Of a stretch of DNA of 64,000 nt, positions 34,016-45,527 are shown one piece after another. Under the pieces are notes generated by a model, which saw only the letters and a program-made list of their open reading frames with translations, searched no databases and was not told where the DNA came from. The stretch's first letter is position 1. Every line of letters begins with the position of its first letter. The position numbers and the translations under genes were made by a program. Source of the DNA: Saussurea involucrata. Lineage: Eukaryota; Streptophyta; Magnoliopsida; Asterales; Asteraceae. The stretch lies in contig CM066313.1 in NCBI GenBank assembly GCA_033807775.1, forward strand, positions 88,661,484-88,725,483, written 5' to 3'.

Positions 34016-34508
34016 GTGCCCGTGCCTGTGACGCAAGGCCATGTCCAGCGAGATTCTTCCCTTAGTGGTTTAGCCGAGAGAACGTCTACCCATGCATGAA
34101 TCGAGTTAAGGGAGGACGGTCCAAGTTTAAAGGATTAGTAAGACTAATTACATTTTATATAATTAAATTAATAGGTTACGGTTGGAACGTGGCAAGTGTA
34201 GGAAGAGCACTACAATCAGGTGAGTTCCCTAAACCTCTTACGACGTAAATGTTAAATGATTCTTTTACTGATTATGGTTTTAACAAGCATGAAATATTTA
34301 TGAACTTATATGCATGGAAGGAAAGAAATGTTTGATATGTTGAAATGATGCGCATGCCTTATAAAGAGTCAAATGTTTTATGAATCGTATGTGCATGTTA
34401 TGTGATGTCGGTCTGTACTGTGGGATCAAAGAGCCTCGGGATCTGATGATCCCTTGGTTTGGTATGATGAGGCGATAGGTTGGAATTCATTTCCTCCTAG
34501 GCGGGTAT

Positions 34509-34606
34509 CGGGGAGTCTGCTTGGGCCCCGATACGAGAGGGCGAAAGGGGAGTCTGCTTGGGCCCCGATACGAGAGGGCGAAAGGGGAGTCTGCTTGGGC
34601 CCCGAT
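34509..34606 (+). repeat. 37-bp unit, about 2.5 copies, E3 3' LTR
   Basis: Three GGAGTCTGCTTGGGCCCCGAT segments spaced 37 bp. Confidence 0.88.
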
Positions 34607-34720
34607 CGCGAATGGTTAAGTGATCCATTACACAGTGCAGTACCATATGTGATGACTTGTTATGCAAATTTTTAACAAATGATTTCATATTATACATATT
34701 GTTTTACAGAGGGGATTCAC

Positions 34721-34736
34721 TAGGCCTTTTGGTCTA
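34721..34736 (+). promoter_or_regulatory. E3 3' LTR branch-point hairpin TAGGCC-TTTT-GGTCTA
   Basis: Identical to the 5' LTR copy, including the G-U pair. Confidence 0.55.
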
Positions 34737-35667
34737 ACCCTCGCTTTTCAAAACTAAACCATTTTCAGGTAAGCGTGCTTCAGGCTCAAGTGTTAAGAAC
34801 TAAAGACGGGAGGATTGTGGCTTGGAGATAGAGCGACTCCAAGATAGATGATTAACCTTAGTTTAGAGCTCGATTGTGGATAGTTAGACTTCCGCTGTCA
34901 TTTTGTTAAGCTCATATTTTAAATGTAATGGACAACTATTTCTGTTTGCATTGTAAAACGCTCAGTTTAAGGTTTATTGTATGATCCACTGTTGGGGGCG
35001 TTACATGTGTCTTTTCAAAGTTTTAAGGTCTTTTAGTTGTACCATGACCATATCCTTAAATATGTTTTATATATTCTTCAATTCTTCTGTACTAAGTTTA
35101 TACTTTCCGAAACATAATAAACTTTTGTTTTGGTTTATTTATGTCCACTCGTATATAAACTTGGAAAAAGTTATCACAATGAGCAAAAAAGTTATTGACA
35201 TAACACTTAAATTTATAAGATTAAATAAGCTACATGTTGGCTCCTCAGTGAGTTTTGTATACCAAAAAATAAGAAAAACAATCACTCGGAGAATATGAAG
35301 AAATGGCATAAGAACAATATCCAACTGATTATAAATAAATATCGTGTAACCAATAACATTGATATTGATGACAACTTAAATAATCATTAATACCCAATAT
35401 TTGATAGAAATTGTGAATAGAAGTTGATAGACCATTAAAAAAGTAATTAAATACACTATAGAAAACCTCAAAATACCTTGTCGGGGTGGGGCGAATGAGA
35501 ATATAACTCCACTCTACCCTTGCAGGTGAACTAGATGATTATAACGGGTGAATAGAAGTTAATGAAGCTAATGCTTGTATCTTTAACATAAACAAAGTGA
35601 GATAAGATGAATAGTAAAAAGATCATTTACCTAGAAAGATAAATACACTATAGAAACCTCAAAATAC

Positions 35668-35957
35668 CTTGTCGGGGTGGTACTATTTCAGGAATGGATG
35701 TACCAGAGGTTGATGCACCCAAACCAGATCCAGATTCTATCTCTTCCTCTTCCTCTTCCTCTCCAATAGACTTGGATGTACCATGTGCATATTTGTCTTC
35801 CTCTTCCTTTTTTTTTCTTTCTAACAAACTCTGTGTTGCTGCAGGGAGGATTAAAAAAACACATTAATCAACAGTTAAAATCAATAATATACCCAAATAC
35901 CCAATACAAACTTACCTTCCATCATTTCCCGTGCTCTGCCCATAGCGCCTGGATTAT
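35668..35957 (-). pseudogene. Captured gene fragment with introns, copy in U1
   Basis: On the minus strand: an exon end reading GAMGRAREMMEG (35957-35916), donor AAG|GTAAG, a 77-nt AT-rich intron (35915-35839) with acceptor CCCTGCAG, then a 171-nt exon (35838-35668) rich in Lys/Arg/Glu ending in PPRQ and a donor ACAAG|GTATTTT. A further short exon-like part near 35520 repeats the end of that exon. I do not recognise the parent gene. It lacks a start and is flanked by repeat DNA, so expression of a useful protein is unlikely. Confidence 0.5.
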
Positions 35958-36118
35958 GGAATAAGTAAGGTTGTATAAGAAAAGAAGAATGAGATGACCT
36001 TGTGTCAACTTATACTCATGGGATTATCTTATTTTGAGTGACCTTCACTTTGCAAAAAAATATATTACATAGAAATCAGTTGGAAAAATTAATCATAAAG
36101 CAAAAAAAAATATTACAC

Positions 36119-36178
36119 ACTAGTACAATAGTACAATAGTACAATAGTACAATAGTACAATAGTACAACAGTACAATA
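36119..36178. repeat. (AGTACAAT)n, about seven units
   Basis: 8-bp tandem repeat. The equivalent places have about two units (26790) and three (60130). Confidence 0.9.
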
Positions 36179-36466
36179 ATTCGAGAGAGTTACAATGTAA
36201 CGTCCCAAATTCTTAAACATGCAGAAACATAAAATGAGCATTTGAATTACATAATTAAGCTTGTCTTTACATCATTACTAAAACGTACTAAGCAAACAAT
36301 GACAGCGGAAGTCTCTAAATCCACAGCCGAGTACTAACTATAGGCATCACAAACAAAATCTGGAGTTGCTCTAATCTCCAAGTCCTTCTTGTCGTCTTTC
36401 CTAGTTCTTACTAAAAGAACCGATTGTGCGTTTACCTGAAAATGGTTTAGTTTTGAAAGCGAGGGT

Positions 36467-36482
36467 TAGACCAAAAGGTCTA
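36467..36482 (-). promoter_or_regulatory. E4 3' LTR branch-point hairpin TAGACC-TTTT-GGTCTA
   Basis: Perfect stem; the TTTTCAG acceptor with following GTAAACG lies about 31 nt downstream in element orientation. Confidence 0.55.
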
Positions 36483-37080
36483 GTGAATTCCCTCCGAAAA
36501 CAACATGTAAAACAGTTGGAAAACATTTATCAATAAACTATAATGCATCATCATTCATGGTACTGCACTGTTTGTGGATCACATAAACATTCCGCGATCA
36601 GGGTTCCATTAGGTTCTCTTCTCGCCCTCCTTGGAGCCCACTCGGACTCCCCTCTACCGGATAGGAGGGAAACGATTTCCAACCTACCGGCCTGTCATAC
36701 ATATCCAAGGGATCCTCAGATCCCGAGAACCTCTCTCTAACCCCACAGTGCAGACCGACACCACATAGCATACAAGTACGTTCATGAAAACATGTAAGTT
36801 AAAATATTCATACGTCATGTCTTTCATTTCTTCATGCCAAATATTTCATTCAATAAAACAGATACGTTCGTGAAAATCATGCAATCAGTTCATAACATTT
36901 CATGCTCGGTAAAACCATGATCAGTTAAAACATTTATCACTTTGCGTCGAAAAAGGGTTTTAGAGAACTCACCTCAGACTCTGAACGTACTTCTTACTAC
37001 TTCCAAGCTAATCCGAACGAACACCTAAGGGTATTAGATTAAAATCAGAATAAACGGTTCAAACCTGCTGATCAGAAAAC

Positions 37081-37345
37081 ACTTTCTGGATACCAACTGT
37101 CCGAACACCCTATCTTCCCGGATACCCGCACAGTCCGGATGTCCCTATTTCACGGATACCCGCACTGTCCGGACACTGGGGCTTTCCGGACACACACAAA
37201 ATCCGGATACCGCACCCGGTAACTCAACCTATCCGGAAAGGCACTCATCCGAAAACTACCATAACATTCTACCCGTGAACTAGCATTTCTATCCGGAAAC
37301 TACTGTAGCATGAAGAACTGCTAGTTTCCGGGTACTACGGTTGTT
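37081..37345 (-). repeat. TCCGGAYA / CCCGGATACCC degenerate repeats in E4 3' LTR
   Basis: More than ten TCCGGA or CCGGAT words within 265 bp, in the first candidate LTR intron. Repeated at 57650-57885 in the other LTR. Confidence 0.8.
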
Positions 37346-37869
37346 CGACCAAAAAGCTCTAAAAGTGATCATTAAGCCCATTTTCCGCCATTAATTGATT
37401 AGATAAACTTAAGGGTTCGTCCACCAACCCTAAACACCCATTTAATCCACATTTCTACCATTAAACCGATTAACAATGATTGAAACTCTCAAAACCCACT
37501 TTTAAGGAAAAGTGAAGAAAACTCAATGAATCTCTACATCCAGACTTAGAAATCCAGATTAAATCGAGAGGAATACAACATCAACAAGGAAAACAAAAAT
37601 AGCATAGATTACCTTGTTGATTTCGATTTCTGATTAGTCTCTTCCCTGATTTCCTCCCAAGAACCCTCTTCTTCTCTTTCTCTTAGCCTTAGCCGTCACA
37701 CACCACAAGCACAACCAAAATACTTATTTTTCACCAAATGGTTTGACCTAGGGATCTCTGCCCTATTCACCTTTCACCATAATACCAAAAAGACCTTCAA
37801 CTTAACTTTTATTTATCACAAAAAGGCCACAAAACTTTCATAATTACCAAAGTAAACCCGGTTGTTACA

Positions 37870-37890
37870 ACACTCCCCCCTTAAAAGAAT
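37870..37890 (-). other. E4 polypurine tract
   Basis: In element orientation TTCTTTTAAGGGGGGAGTGT directly before the LTR TGTAACAACC. This is the plus-strand primer site for reverse transcription. Confidence 0.85.
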
Positions 37891-37910
37891 TATGTCCCCG
37901 GAATTCCTTA

Positions 37911-40679
37911 TTAGAAGAGGTGTGGGTATCTTTCTTTCATTTCCGACTCCAACTCCCAGGTCGCCTCTTGACCCTTGTGGTGTTGCCACTGCACCTTAAC
38001 CAGCTTAGTCTCTTTGTTCTGAGACTTCCTCACCTTAAAATCCGTGATGGCTTCGGGTTCTTCTACAAAGTTCAACTTTTCATCCACATTAATATCATTT
38101 AACGGAACCGCTTTTGCCACGCCGGCTAGACTTTTTCTCAAGTTGGACACGTGAAACGCATTGTGGATACCTCGCAATTCTTCCGGTAGATCCAACCTAT
38201 ACGCCACTTCTCCAATTCGTTTCGTAATCTCGAATGGTCCGATGTAACGTGGGCTTAGCTTCCCACGTTTTCCAAATCGTACCACTCCTTTCCAAGGAGA
38301 CACCTTTAACAAGACATGGTCTCCGACTTGAAATTCTATGTCTTTCCGTCTCTTATCTGCATAACTCTTCTGTCGGTCGGGAGCGACCTTCAGTCTTTCA
38401 CGCACCAGGACTATCTTATCTGAAGTCAGTTGCACTAACTTCGGCCCGGCTAACTGCCTTTCTCCGACTTCGTTCCAACACAAAGGAGTTCGACATTTCC
38501 TACCATAGAGTGCCTCAAATGGCGCTGCCTTGATGCTCGAGTGATAGCTGTTATTGTAAGCGAACTCGATCAAAGGTAGATGCTTTTCCCAAGAGCCTTG
38601 GAAATCTAAAGCACAAGTTCTTAACATGTCTTCCAACATTTGGATCGTCCGCTCACTCTGACCGTCGGTCTGAGGATGATAAGCGGTGCTCATCCTGATC
38701 TGTGATCCCATTTCTCTTTGGAAACTTCTCCAAAAGTTAGAGGTAAACCTGCTATCTCGATCCGATATTATCGACGACGGCACACCGTGGAGGGTTACGA
38801 TTTCATCAATGTATAACTTGGCTAACTGCTCCAACGAGTAAGACTCTCGTATCGGCAGAAAGTGAGCTGACTTCGTGAGTCGATCCACGATCACCCAAAT
38901 AGCGTCAAATCCTTTCGGAGTTCTAGGCAAATGGGTCACGAAATCCATCGTGATATGGTCCCACTTCCACATCGGTATATCCAGAGATTGAAGCTTTCCG
39001 TACGGCCTCTGATGTTCGATCTTCACCCGTGAACACGTTATACAGGTCTCAATGAAGAGAGCCACATCCTTTTTCATTCCAGGCCACCAATAATCTCGTC
39101 GTAGGTCTCCATACATCTTATTAGTTCCAGGGTGAATCGTGTACTTCGACTTGTGAGCTTCTTCCAGAATTAGCTTTCGGAGCTCTCCGAGTTTCGAAAC
39201 CCAGAATCTCCCATTTAGACATTTCACCCCTCGACTGTCTTCCACTAACGAGGATACTTGCCCGACCAACCTTTCTTTCTTGAGGTTGTCAGTTCCGAGT
39301 GCCTCGGCTTGACATTTCTTTATTTCGGCTAACGGATTGAACGTTACCTCGGCTCTCATAGCCACAATGTTGGGGATCTCACTCCTTTCCTTACGACTCA
39401 AAGCGTCCGCCACTACGTTCGCCTTACCTGGATGATACTCGATCTTACAGTCGTAGTCGGTCAATAGTTTTATCCATCTCCTTTGGCGCATATTCAACTC
39501 CTTTTGGTCAAAGAGATGACACAAGCTTTTGTGGTTCGTAAAGATCTGGCACTTCGTCCCGTACAGGTAATGCCGCCAAATCTTCAGAGCAAAAACTACT
39601 GCCGCTAATTCTAAATCGTGCATGGGATATCGGGCCTCGTGATCCTTTAACTGCCGGGAGGCATAAGCGATCACCTTACCTCGTTGCATGAGTACATAGC
39701 CCAAACCGAGCTTTGATGCATCGCTGAAAACCACAAAATCATCAAACCCGTCCGGTAACGACAAAACCGGAGCACTGCTCAGCATATCCTTCAATCTATG
39801 AAAAGATTCATTTTGTTTCTCAGACCAGGTGAACTTGACATTCTTCTTAGTTAAAGAAGTCAGTGGCGTGGCGATACGCGAAAAGTCCTTGATGAACTTC
39901 CGGTAGTAACCTGCCAGTCCGAGGAAACTTCGTACTTCTGACGGATTCTTAGGATGTTCCCAATCTTGGATGGCTTCGATCTTTGCCGGATCAACCATGA
40001 TCCCCTTCTCAGACACCATGTGCCCGAGAAACTGCACCTCTCTCAACCAGAATTCGCATTTAGAAAACTTCGCATACAGCTTCTCTTGCTTTAATAGCTC
40101 GAGAATCGTTCGAAGGTGATTTTCGTGCTCCGCTTCCGATCTTGAGAAAATCAGGATGTAATCTATGAATACTATCACAAACTGGTCTAAGTAAGGTTGA
40201 CACACCCTATTCATTAAATCCATGAATGTTGTCGGGGCGTTGGTTAGCCCGAACGGCATCACCAAAAACTCGTAGTGTCCATACCTGGTCCTGAATGCAG
40301 TCTTCGGCACATCCTCCTCTCTCACCTTGAGTTGGTGATAACCCGACCTCAAGTCTATCTTAGAGAAGTAATTGGCTCCTTGCAACTGATCGAACAGGTC
40401 GTCAATCCTCGGTATCGGATACTTGTTCTTGATCGTGACTTTGTTGAGTTCTCGGTAATCAATACACATCCGCATAGTACCGTCTTTCTTATTCACGAAG
40501 AGCACAGGTGCTCCCCACGGAGACGTACTTGGTCTAACGATACCCTTGTCTAGCAACTCCTGCAACTGATTCATCATTTCCTTCATTTCGGACGGCGCCA
40601 ATCTATAAGGTGCGCGGGCAATTGGTGCGGCTCCAGACATCAAATCAATTCTGAACTCGATTTGACGATCCGGAGGTAT
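37911..40679 (-). pseudogene. E4 pol: reverse transcriptase, RNase H, integrase, chromodomain
   Basis: One open frame of over 920 codons; its first 12 residues come from the copia LTR and the true part starts at about 40679. Using that frame: reverse transcriptase to about 290, with first Asp in FSKIDLRSGY and FIDY at 183-186 where FIDD is needed; RNase H D332, E369 and N394 (TNHKSL, normally TDHKSL); integrase zinc domain H521, H528, C558, C561; catalytic D591, D652, E688; GPF near 827; chromodomain about 885-934 ending YPHLF. The chromodomain is the Tekay/Del mark, thought to steer integration to modified chromatin. The two lost Asp residues are each single-base changes. Confidence 0.93.
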
Positions 40680-40960
40680 TGTTAGGGTAGGTTTTATAGT
40701 TGATTTAAAGTTCAAGGGTTGAATTGTATTTGTTTAATTTGACCCTTATTAGTGAACGGGCCGTGGGCTTGTTAACCACGGGCCCATAGTATTTAATGTA
40801 AGATTAGCTTGGAAAAACAAGCTAATCATCTCTTTAGCTTTCTATTCGTATTGTAAACATTCTCTCTGAAAGTTAATGAAAGGGATGACAGTTGGAAATC
40901 ATTGTTCTTACTGATTACATATTCGATTTCATATATTGTTGCACGGATCTGGTTCTAACA
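40680..40960 (+). repeat. LTR-A, 5' copy
   Basis: 281 bp, TGTTAGGG to TTCTAACA. It contains ATTAGCTTGTTTTTCC-like inverted words and probably the promoter (no clear TATA). Confidence 0.9.
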
Positions 40961-40962
40961 AT

Positions 40963-40974
40963 TGGTATCAGAGC
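40963..40974 (+). promoter_or_regulatory. Primer binding site after LTR-A
   Basis: TGGTATCAGAGC two bases past the LTR, complement of initiator tRNA-Met. Confidence 0.92.
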
Positions 40975-42521
40975 AGAATCGGTGATTTGAAGATACGAAA
41001 GACATCGAATGAAAGCGAGAAAAGGCAAGAAAATTCGCAGAAAATTTTCTGGAAAATCACAGCCAGCCGTTTCGCCTATTCCCGGAGATTGAACCGTCGG
41101 ATCGTCGCGATTTTTGGACAGTAGCTTCGGTACATCTTGTTTCACATTCTGACTGGTTGGATTAATCGTTTGAGGTCCAGAAGGTATCCAAAGGATTTTT
41201 GTAAAAGTGCAGTATTTGTTGAAGAAAATCGTTCTTCAATCGGTTTGCAAAGTTCTTTCATTGTTTTAATAATTCGTTAGTTATATCTCGATTGGTAAAT
41301 TGCCTTAATCTAGACCTTATCTGCGATTACAAGGACTCAAAGCTATTAATTTTGCATGTTAAAAATCAAATCTTGAGTTTTGGTGTTCTTGAAGTTTTGT
41401 GGTGATTTTTTTTTGAAAAATAGGATATATTTTGCATAGAAATCGATTTGGGTGTGTTTGTTTTTGTGTTTTTTGTCAAAATCTAACCCTACAGGAGTGA
41501 AATCAAGCAACCCTATCGATCCCAGATCCGAATTTCAATCACAGCCGTGGTTTCCGGACGTTTCCTATACTTTCCGAGTAAGTTTCCTGATAATTCTCTT
41601 GTTTCCGGATGTAAACATAAGTTTCCGCATAAAAATTAATTCTTTCCGGATAGAATATTTGTTGGGCTTCCCGGGCAAAAATTAATTCTTTCCGGATAAC
41701 TATTCTTTTACAACTGACCGGATTCTATTTTCAATTTGTGTGCTGTCCGGATGAAATCCAAAACTGACCGGACACATTGATTTTCCAGTGACTTCACCCA
41801 TTCAAAAAAACTTGCTGGAGCCGTGTTGTTTGACCAACCATTTTGATGGTTTGAATGTTCATGCACACCTCACGTGCACTTTTGCTTATCTTTTGTTTGT
41901 TTATTTGAGTTAGAAGCTACTCATTTCATCCGGTAAGTGCTAATTTTTTCAAGAACCTCAACCACCCGGTAAGTCTCAATTTTTTTGTGTCCGGTAAGTC
42001 ACAATCTTTCTTGTCCGGTAAGTATCTCCCAGACTCTCTCACGCCCGGTCACCTCAGACTTTATCCGGTAAGTATTTGCTTATCTCATTTATCCGGTAAG
42101 TTCTCGTCTCATCCGGTAAGCCATTTTACCCGGACTCCATCCGGTATCTTCGTACCCGGTAAGTTTCTTTTTCTTCATACCCGGTAAGTTGTACTTTGGT
42201 AAGTTCTCTACGGTACCCGAGTTACCGCACGTCTCGTGATTAAAAGTGTTAACGACAGTTGAGATTTTTATTCTTAACGATCAATTTGCAATTTTTTTTG
42301 TGTGACGTTTGAGACCATTTGCGACATCTTGATCTAATTTGGTTTGTTTTCTCGCAGGTTTCACCATTGAAGTTTGATTTCGTTCGTGCCGTCAATAATC
42401 AGACTTTAAATTTTAAAGCGAATTTATTTTATAGATTTGTTTTCTGATTTAATTTTTGATTTTATTCCGCAATCTCTCTTCAAAATAACACCGATTAACG
42501 ATCATAATTTTTCAGGTAACA
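40975..42521 (+). other. Internal-1 leader with CCGG repeats
   Basis: 1.5 kb untranslated. TCCGGA/CCGGAT words cluster at 41547-41780 and CCGGTAAGT words at 41927-42204. The last bases before the ATG are TTTTTCAG|GTAACA, a splice-acceptor-like site. Confidence 0.65.
41927..42204 (+). repeat. Array of about ten CCGGTAAGT words
   Basis: GGTAAG(T) occurs at about 41931, 41968, 41992, 42016, 42065, 42093, 42114, 42155, 42182 and 42197. Each is close to the plant 5' splice-site consensus. Confidence 0.8.
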
Positions 42522-43987
42522 ATGTCTTATTCATCTCAGTCTGAAGCAACTTGTTAAGACGAAGATGAGGTGATGGAGATTCTGAGCGAAAAGAAGTATG
42601 CGTCCAAGTCACCTGCTGATCCACTAGTTCTTACTTTTTCAAAACGAGGTAAATCCTCCAGCCGTAGTTCCAAACATGCACAAGAGCCAAGTGACTCTAA
42701 GCCAGAATCGGAGGAAGAAGATGGTAGTGATTCTGATCCTGAAATCGTAGCCTTTAAGAAATCAGTGGCTCGGCTCTCCAGATCCTTCCAGCAGCATTTC
42801 CAGAAGAAGGTAGATGAGCACAAGCAACCTGATAAGAAGGAGAAGACTGAAGAAGAGCAAACAATACTATATGAAAAGAATATCAAGCAGAAAGATGATT
42901 TGATCAGCAAGTACGTCAAAGAAATGAAGGAACTGAAATCTCAAATCTGGAATAGTTCTGAGAAGCTTGCTGAAGAAGAAGAGAAAGGTAAACTCCTGAA
43001 TTGTGAAAACCTTGAGCTTAAAAGTAATTAACTACTCTTGAAAAGGTTTTTGAAAAGGAGAAAGAAAATTTTGCAAAGGAAAGGCAAATGTTTATAAAGC
43101 AATCTGATTCTTCAAACAAATCTCTTGATGAGAAGAAGAGTCTTGAGCTTAGATGTCTAAAGCTTTCAACACAAATCTCCGACTTTGAAAAAGTCTCGAT
43201 TTCAGAAAGAGAGAAGTTTGAATTAGAACGCAAATCTTTCTCTAAAAAGAATGGAGAACTTTCTTTGAAAATATCCGATTTGGAAAACGAATTAGACGTT
43301 CTAATCAAAGAGACTGAAAAGAGAAAAGTTGAAGGCTTTAGGGCTAAATGCTTTAAAGATGATTTTCAAAAAGAGAGAAAGATCTTTCAAACTGAGATTT
43401 CTAAACTTACTCAGAGATTATCTGGATTAGCAACCGAGATTTTGAAGGAACAATTGGTCAAATCTAATTTACAAAAGAAATTTGATTTAATTCTCGAAGA
43501 ACGAAATGCCTTAGAAAGCAAGATCAAAGGTGTTCAACCTTCTTATGCTTCAAGTTCATTTTCGACAATTTGTTCTTCAAAGAATTTTGTCAAATCAAAG
43601 GATTTTTCAAAGGATCAGATTCGACCTTCCAATATTTTCTATAATTCTCGTGTTGACAATAAAGACAATCCATCTTTCAAGAAAGTAAAAATGGAGTGGA
43701 AAGTTAAAGGAACCACTCCTGCTCCAAAGTCATTTGTCTCTGTAAAGAATGCCAAGAACAACACAACTTTCCACGCTAAACCTTTTGTGAAAACTGATCG
43801 AGTTTACTCTGTTAATAAACTGATCAGCTTATCTACACAGAAGCTGTGTTGCTCTTATTGTGGAACAAGTGACTTTGTGAAGAAAGACCATGCAAAGTAT
43901 TGGTATGGTACTTATAGTATCCCATGTCCTCATAGAGCATCTAAACAACAAGGATCCATCAAAAGATGGATACCAAAATCCCTCTAA
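42522..43987 (+). pseudogene. Internal-1 gag-like fragment, UBN2 domain missing
   Basis: ATG 42522, TAA at 42555, then open to a TAA at 43029, and after a frameshift open again to 43987. The part from 42561 (DEDEVMEILSEKKY, SDSDPEIV) matches the gag of internal 2 just after its UBN2 domain (DEDEVNELLREKK, SDSDDEV), so about 200 N-terminal residues are deleted. The middle (43030-43560) is a Lys/Glu-rich coiled coil. A CSYCGTSD segment (43848-43880) and the end RWIPKSL correspond to the end of gag in internal 2 (KIWVPKVR). Confidence 0.7.
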
Positions 43988-44457
43988 TATGTTTTGCAGG
44001 AATGTCATGTGCGTTTTTAATTCCTATTGTATACATCACATGACGATTCAAAGGTTATGCCAATTTTGAGGGGGGGGGGGGGTACTATCGTATAAAAGGT
44101 AAGTGAACTTCAACTGAATTCAAAGACCGTGGAAATCCATTCTGAATAACTAACTTGTGTTTGTTATTCTCCAACTTTAAATTCCATGATTGCCACGTGT
44201 CAATTTTTCTTGATTTAGTTATTTCCATGTCTCAAATGGTTGTTGCTTTTCGATGGAAATACACTCGTTTTTGAATTCCACTTTGTGTTCATAGTTCATC
44301 AGTTCACATCAATGATTCAATTCTTTTCTGATAAATTAATTGTGACTTGTTCCTCACAATTAAACTTTCCGATCATTGTCTCTTTCTTGCAAACACTGTG
44401 CTTACCGAGTCATTCTGTTTTGCGCTTGAATCTGTTTCTTGAAATTCTGGTAATTAA

Positions 44458-44640
44458 AAGCACGACTTCTGATTACCTCAGATCAGAACTCGGACTTCAA
44501 CTTTATAACTTCTGAATAATTCAGTTCAGAACTCGTTTTTAAATGTTATGACTTCTGATCAAATCAGATCAGAACTCGGTCTTAAATGTGTGACTTCTAA
44601 ACACTTCAGCTTAGAACTCGTACTTCAACTGTTTTACTAA
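44458..44640 (+). repeat. About 45-bp repeat, four degenerate units with hairpins
   Basis: Units start ACTTCTGA and contain TCAGATCAGAACTCG; the third has a perfect TCTGATC/GATCAGA stem. Confidence 0.75.
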
Positions 44641-45527
44641 ACTGTTATACTCGATGCATGAAAGGAGTGTTAGGTCTTACATTGTTTCTATGGTCAAGCC
44701 AGAACCGGAAGGACATACCCAAGAAACACATCCTTTATAGACAATAGTGAGGGGTCTAGATTGTTAGATGAGTTTGGAGTGAAAAGAATATGGTGAGGCT
44801 GTGACAGGACTTAAAAGAATTATTGGTCCTTACCAAACCGAGTCAGTTATCCGGGTAACCACACAATCTATTCATTCTCGTTCTTTGGAGATGAATACTG
44901 AAACAAACATGGACCCAGTGTCGATAACTCGTGTCACCCCACCCAGCCACTCAAGTATGTCACAACAGATGCATGTTTCATATATTCACGGAGGCTTAGC
45001 ACATAATCTATCTACTCCTCACTCGGAAGTCTTAGATATTGAAACAGGAAGACATCAGCTCCGGTCTCCGAACTTCATATTCTATTCACTGTGTCTATTG
45101 ATTTTAACTTGCGTCCCAGGTTAAATCAATTTTTGAGCCTAATTGATATAACTTATTTCTTTCACACATGCACGAGTCTTTGTGATTGCCATTGCATATC
45201 TTCGTGATATTGCCGGAACAGTTTGAGAAGTAATCTTTATGATTTTTCTGTGATAACTGGAAGTCCTATCAGAGATACCCCATTGCCAACTCTGAACACA
45301 GGCCACACAATTTTTTAAAATTGTTGTGATAACAGTTACTAACGTGTTTCTGTGTTAGCTTTTTACCCCGTTCTGGTTACTTACTGTTTTATCTGGATTC
45401 TTTGCTACTCGTCACAATTGTCTTTGAACGTGCATGATGCTCCGGATGCTCCTACTCATCATGAGGGGGAGAAAGGGTACAAATTCAAAGACACGGATTA
45501 TCAAGTTGAGGGAGTTAGCAAAAAGTC

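Larger units (their letters stand above)
26858..35005 (+). mobile_element. E3: complete non-autonomous gypsy derivative (LARD-like)
   Basis: LTR 26858-28688, internal 28689-33137, LTR 33138-35005. It is flanked by the direct 5-bp duplication TGTGT (26853-26857 and 35006-35010). Related sites without the insertion are seen at 58460 and 60200. The internal region has a perfect primer site, a leader hairpin, a 27-codon gag stub and then no coding. The two LTRs look nearly identical apart from one extra 37-bp unit in the right LTR, so the insertion seems fairly recent. It depends on proteins from elsewhere; E4-type elements share its LTR end, primer site and purine tract. Confidence 0.9.
33138..35005 (+). 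repeat. E3 3' LTR
   Basis: 1868 bp; 37 bp longer than the 5' LTR, exactly one extra tandem unit. Otherwise nearly the same, including all candidate splice sites. Confidence 0.92.
35006..36195. repeat. Tandem unit U1, interrupted on both sides
   Basis: Continues the sequence before E3 and ends at the E4 insertion. It matches 58460-60171 with two internal deletions (near 35186 and 35392), and with loss of the Helitron-end segment near 36103, replaced by an A run. It holds the gene fragment 35668-35957 and about seven copies of the 8-bp word AGTACAAT (36119-36178). Confidence 0.75.
36196..37869 (-). repeat. E4 3' LTR
   Basis: 1674 bp between TGTAACGTCCC and GGTTGTTACA (plus strand). It holds TCCGGATA-type repeats at about 37081-37345. 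Confidence 0.92.

Noticed and set aside
42554..42919. Ser-rich minus-strand frame opposite the internal-1 gag fragment
   Set aside because: Its composition is the complement of the Glu/Lys/Ser-rich sense frame; only the sense frame matches another gag.
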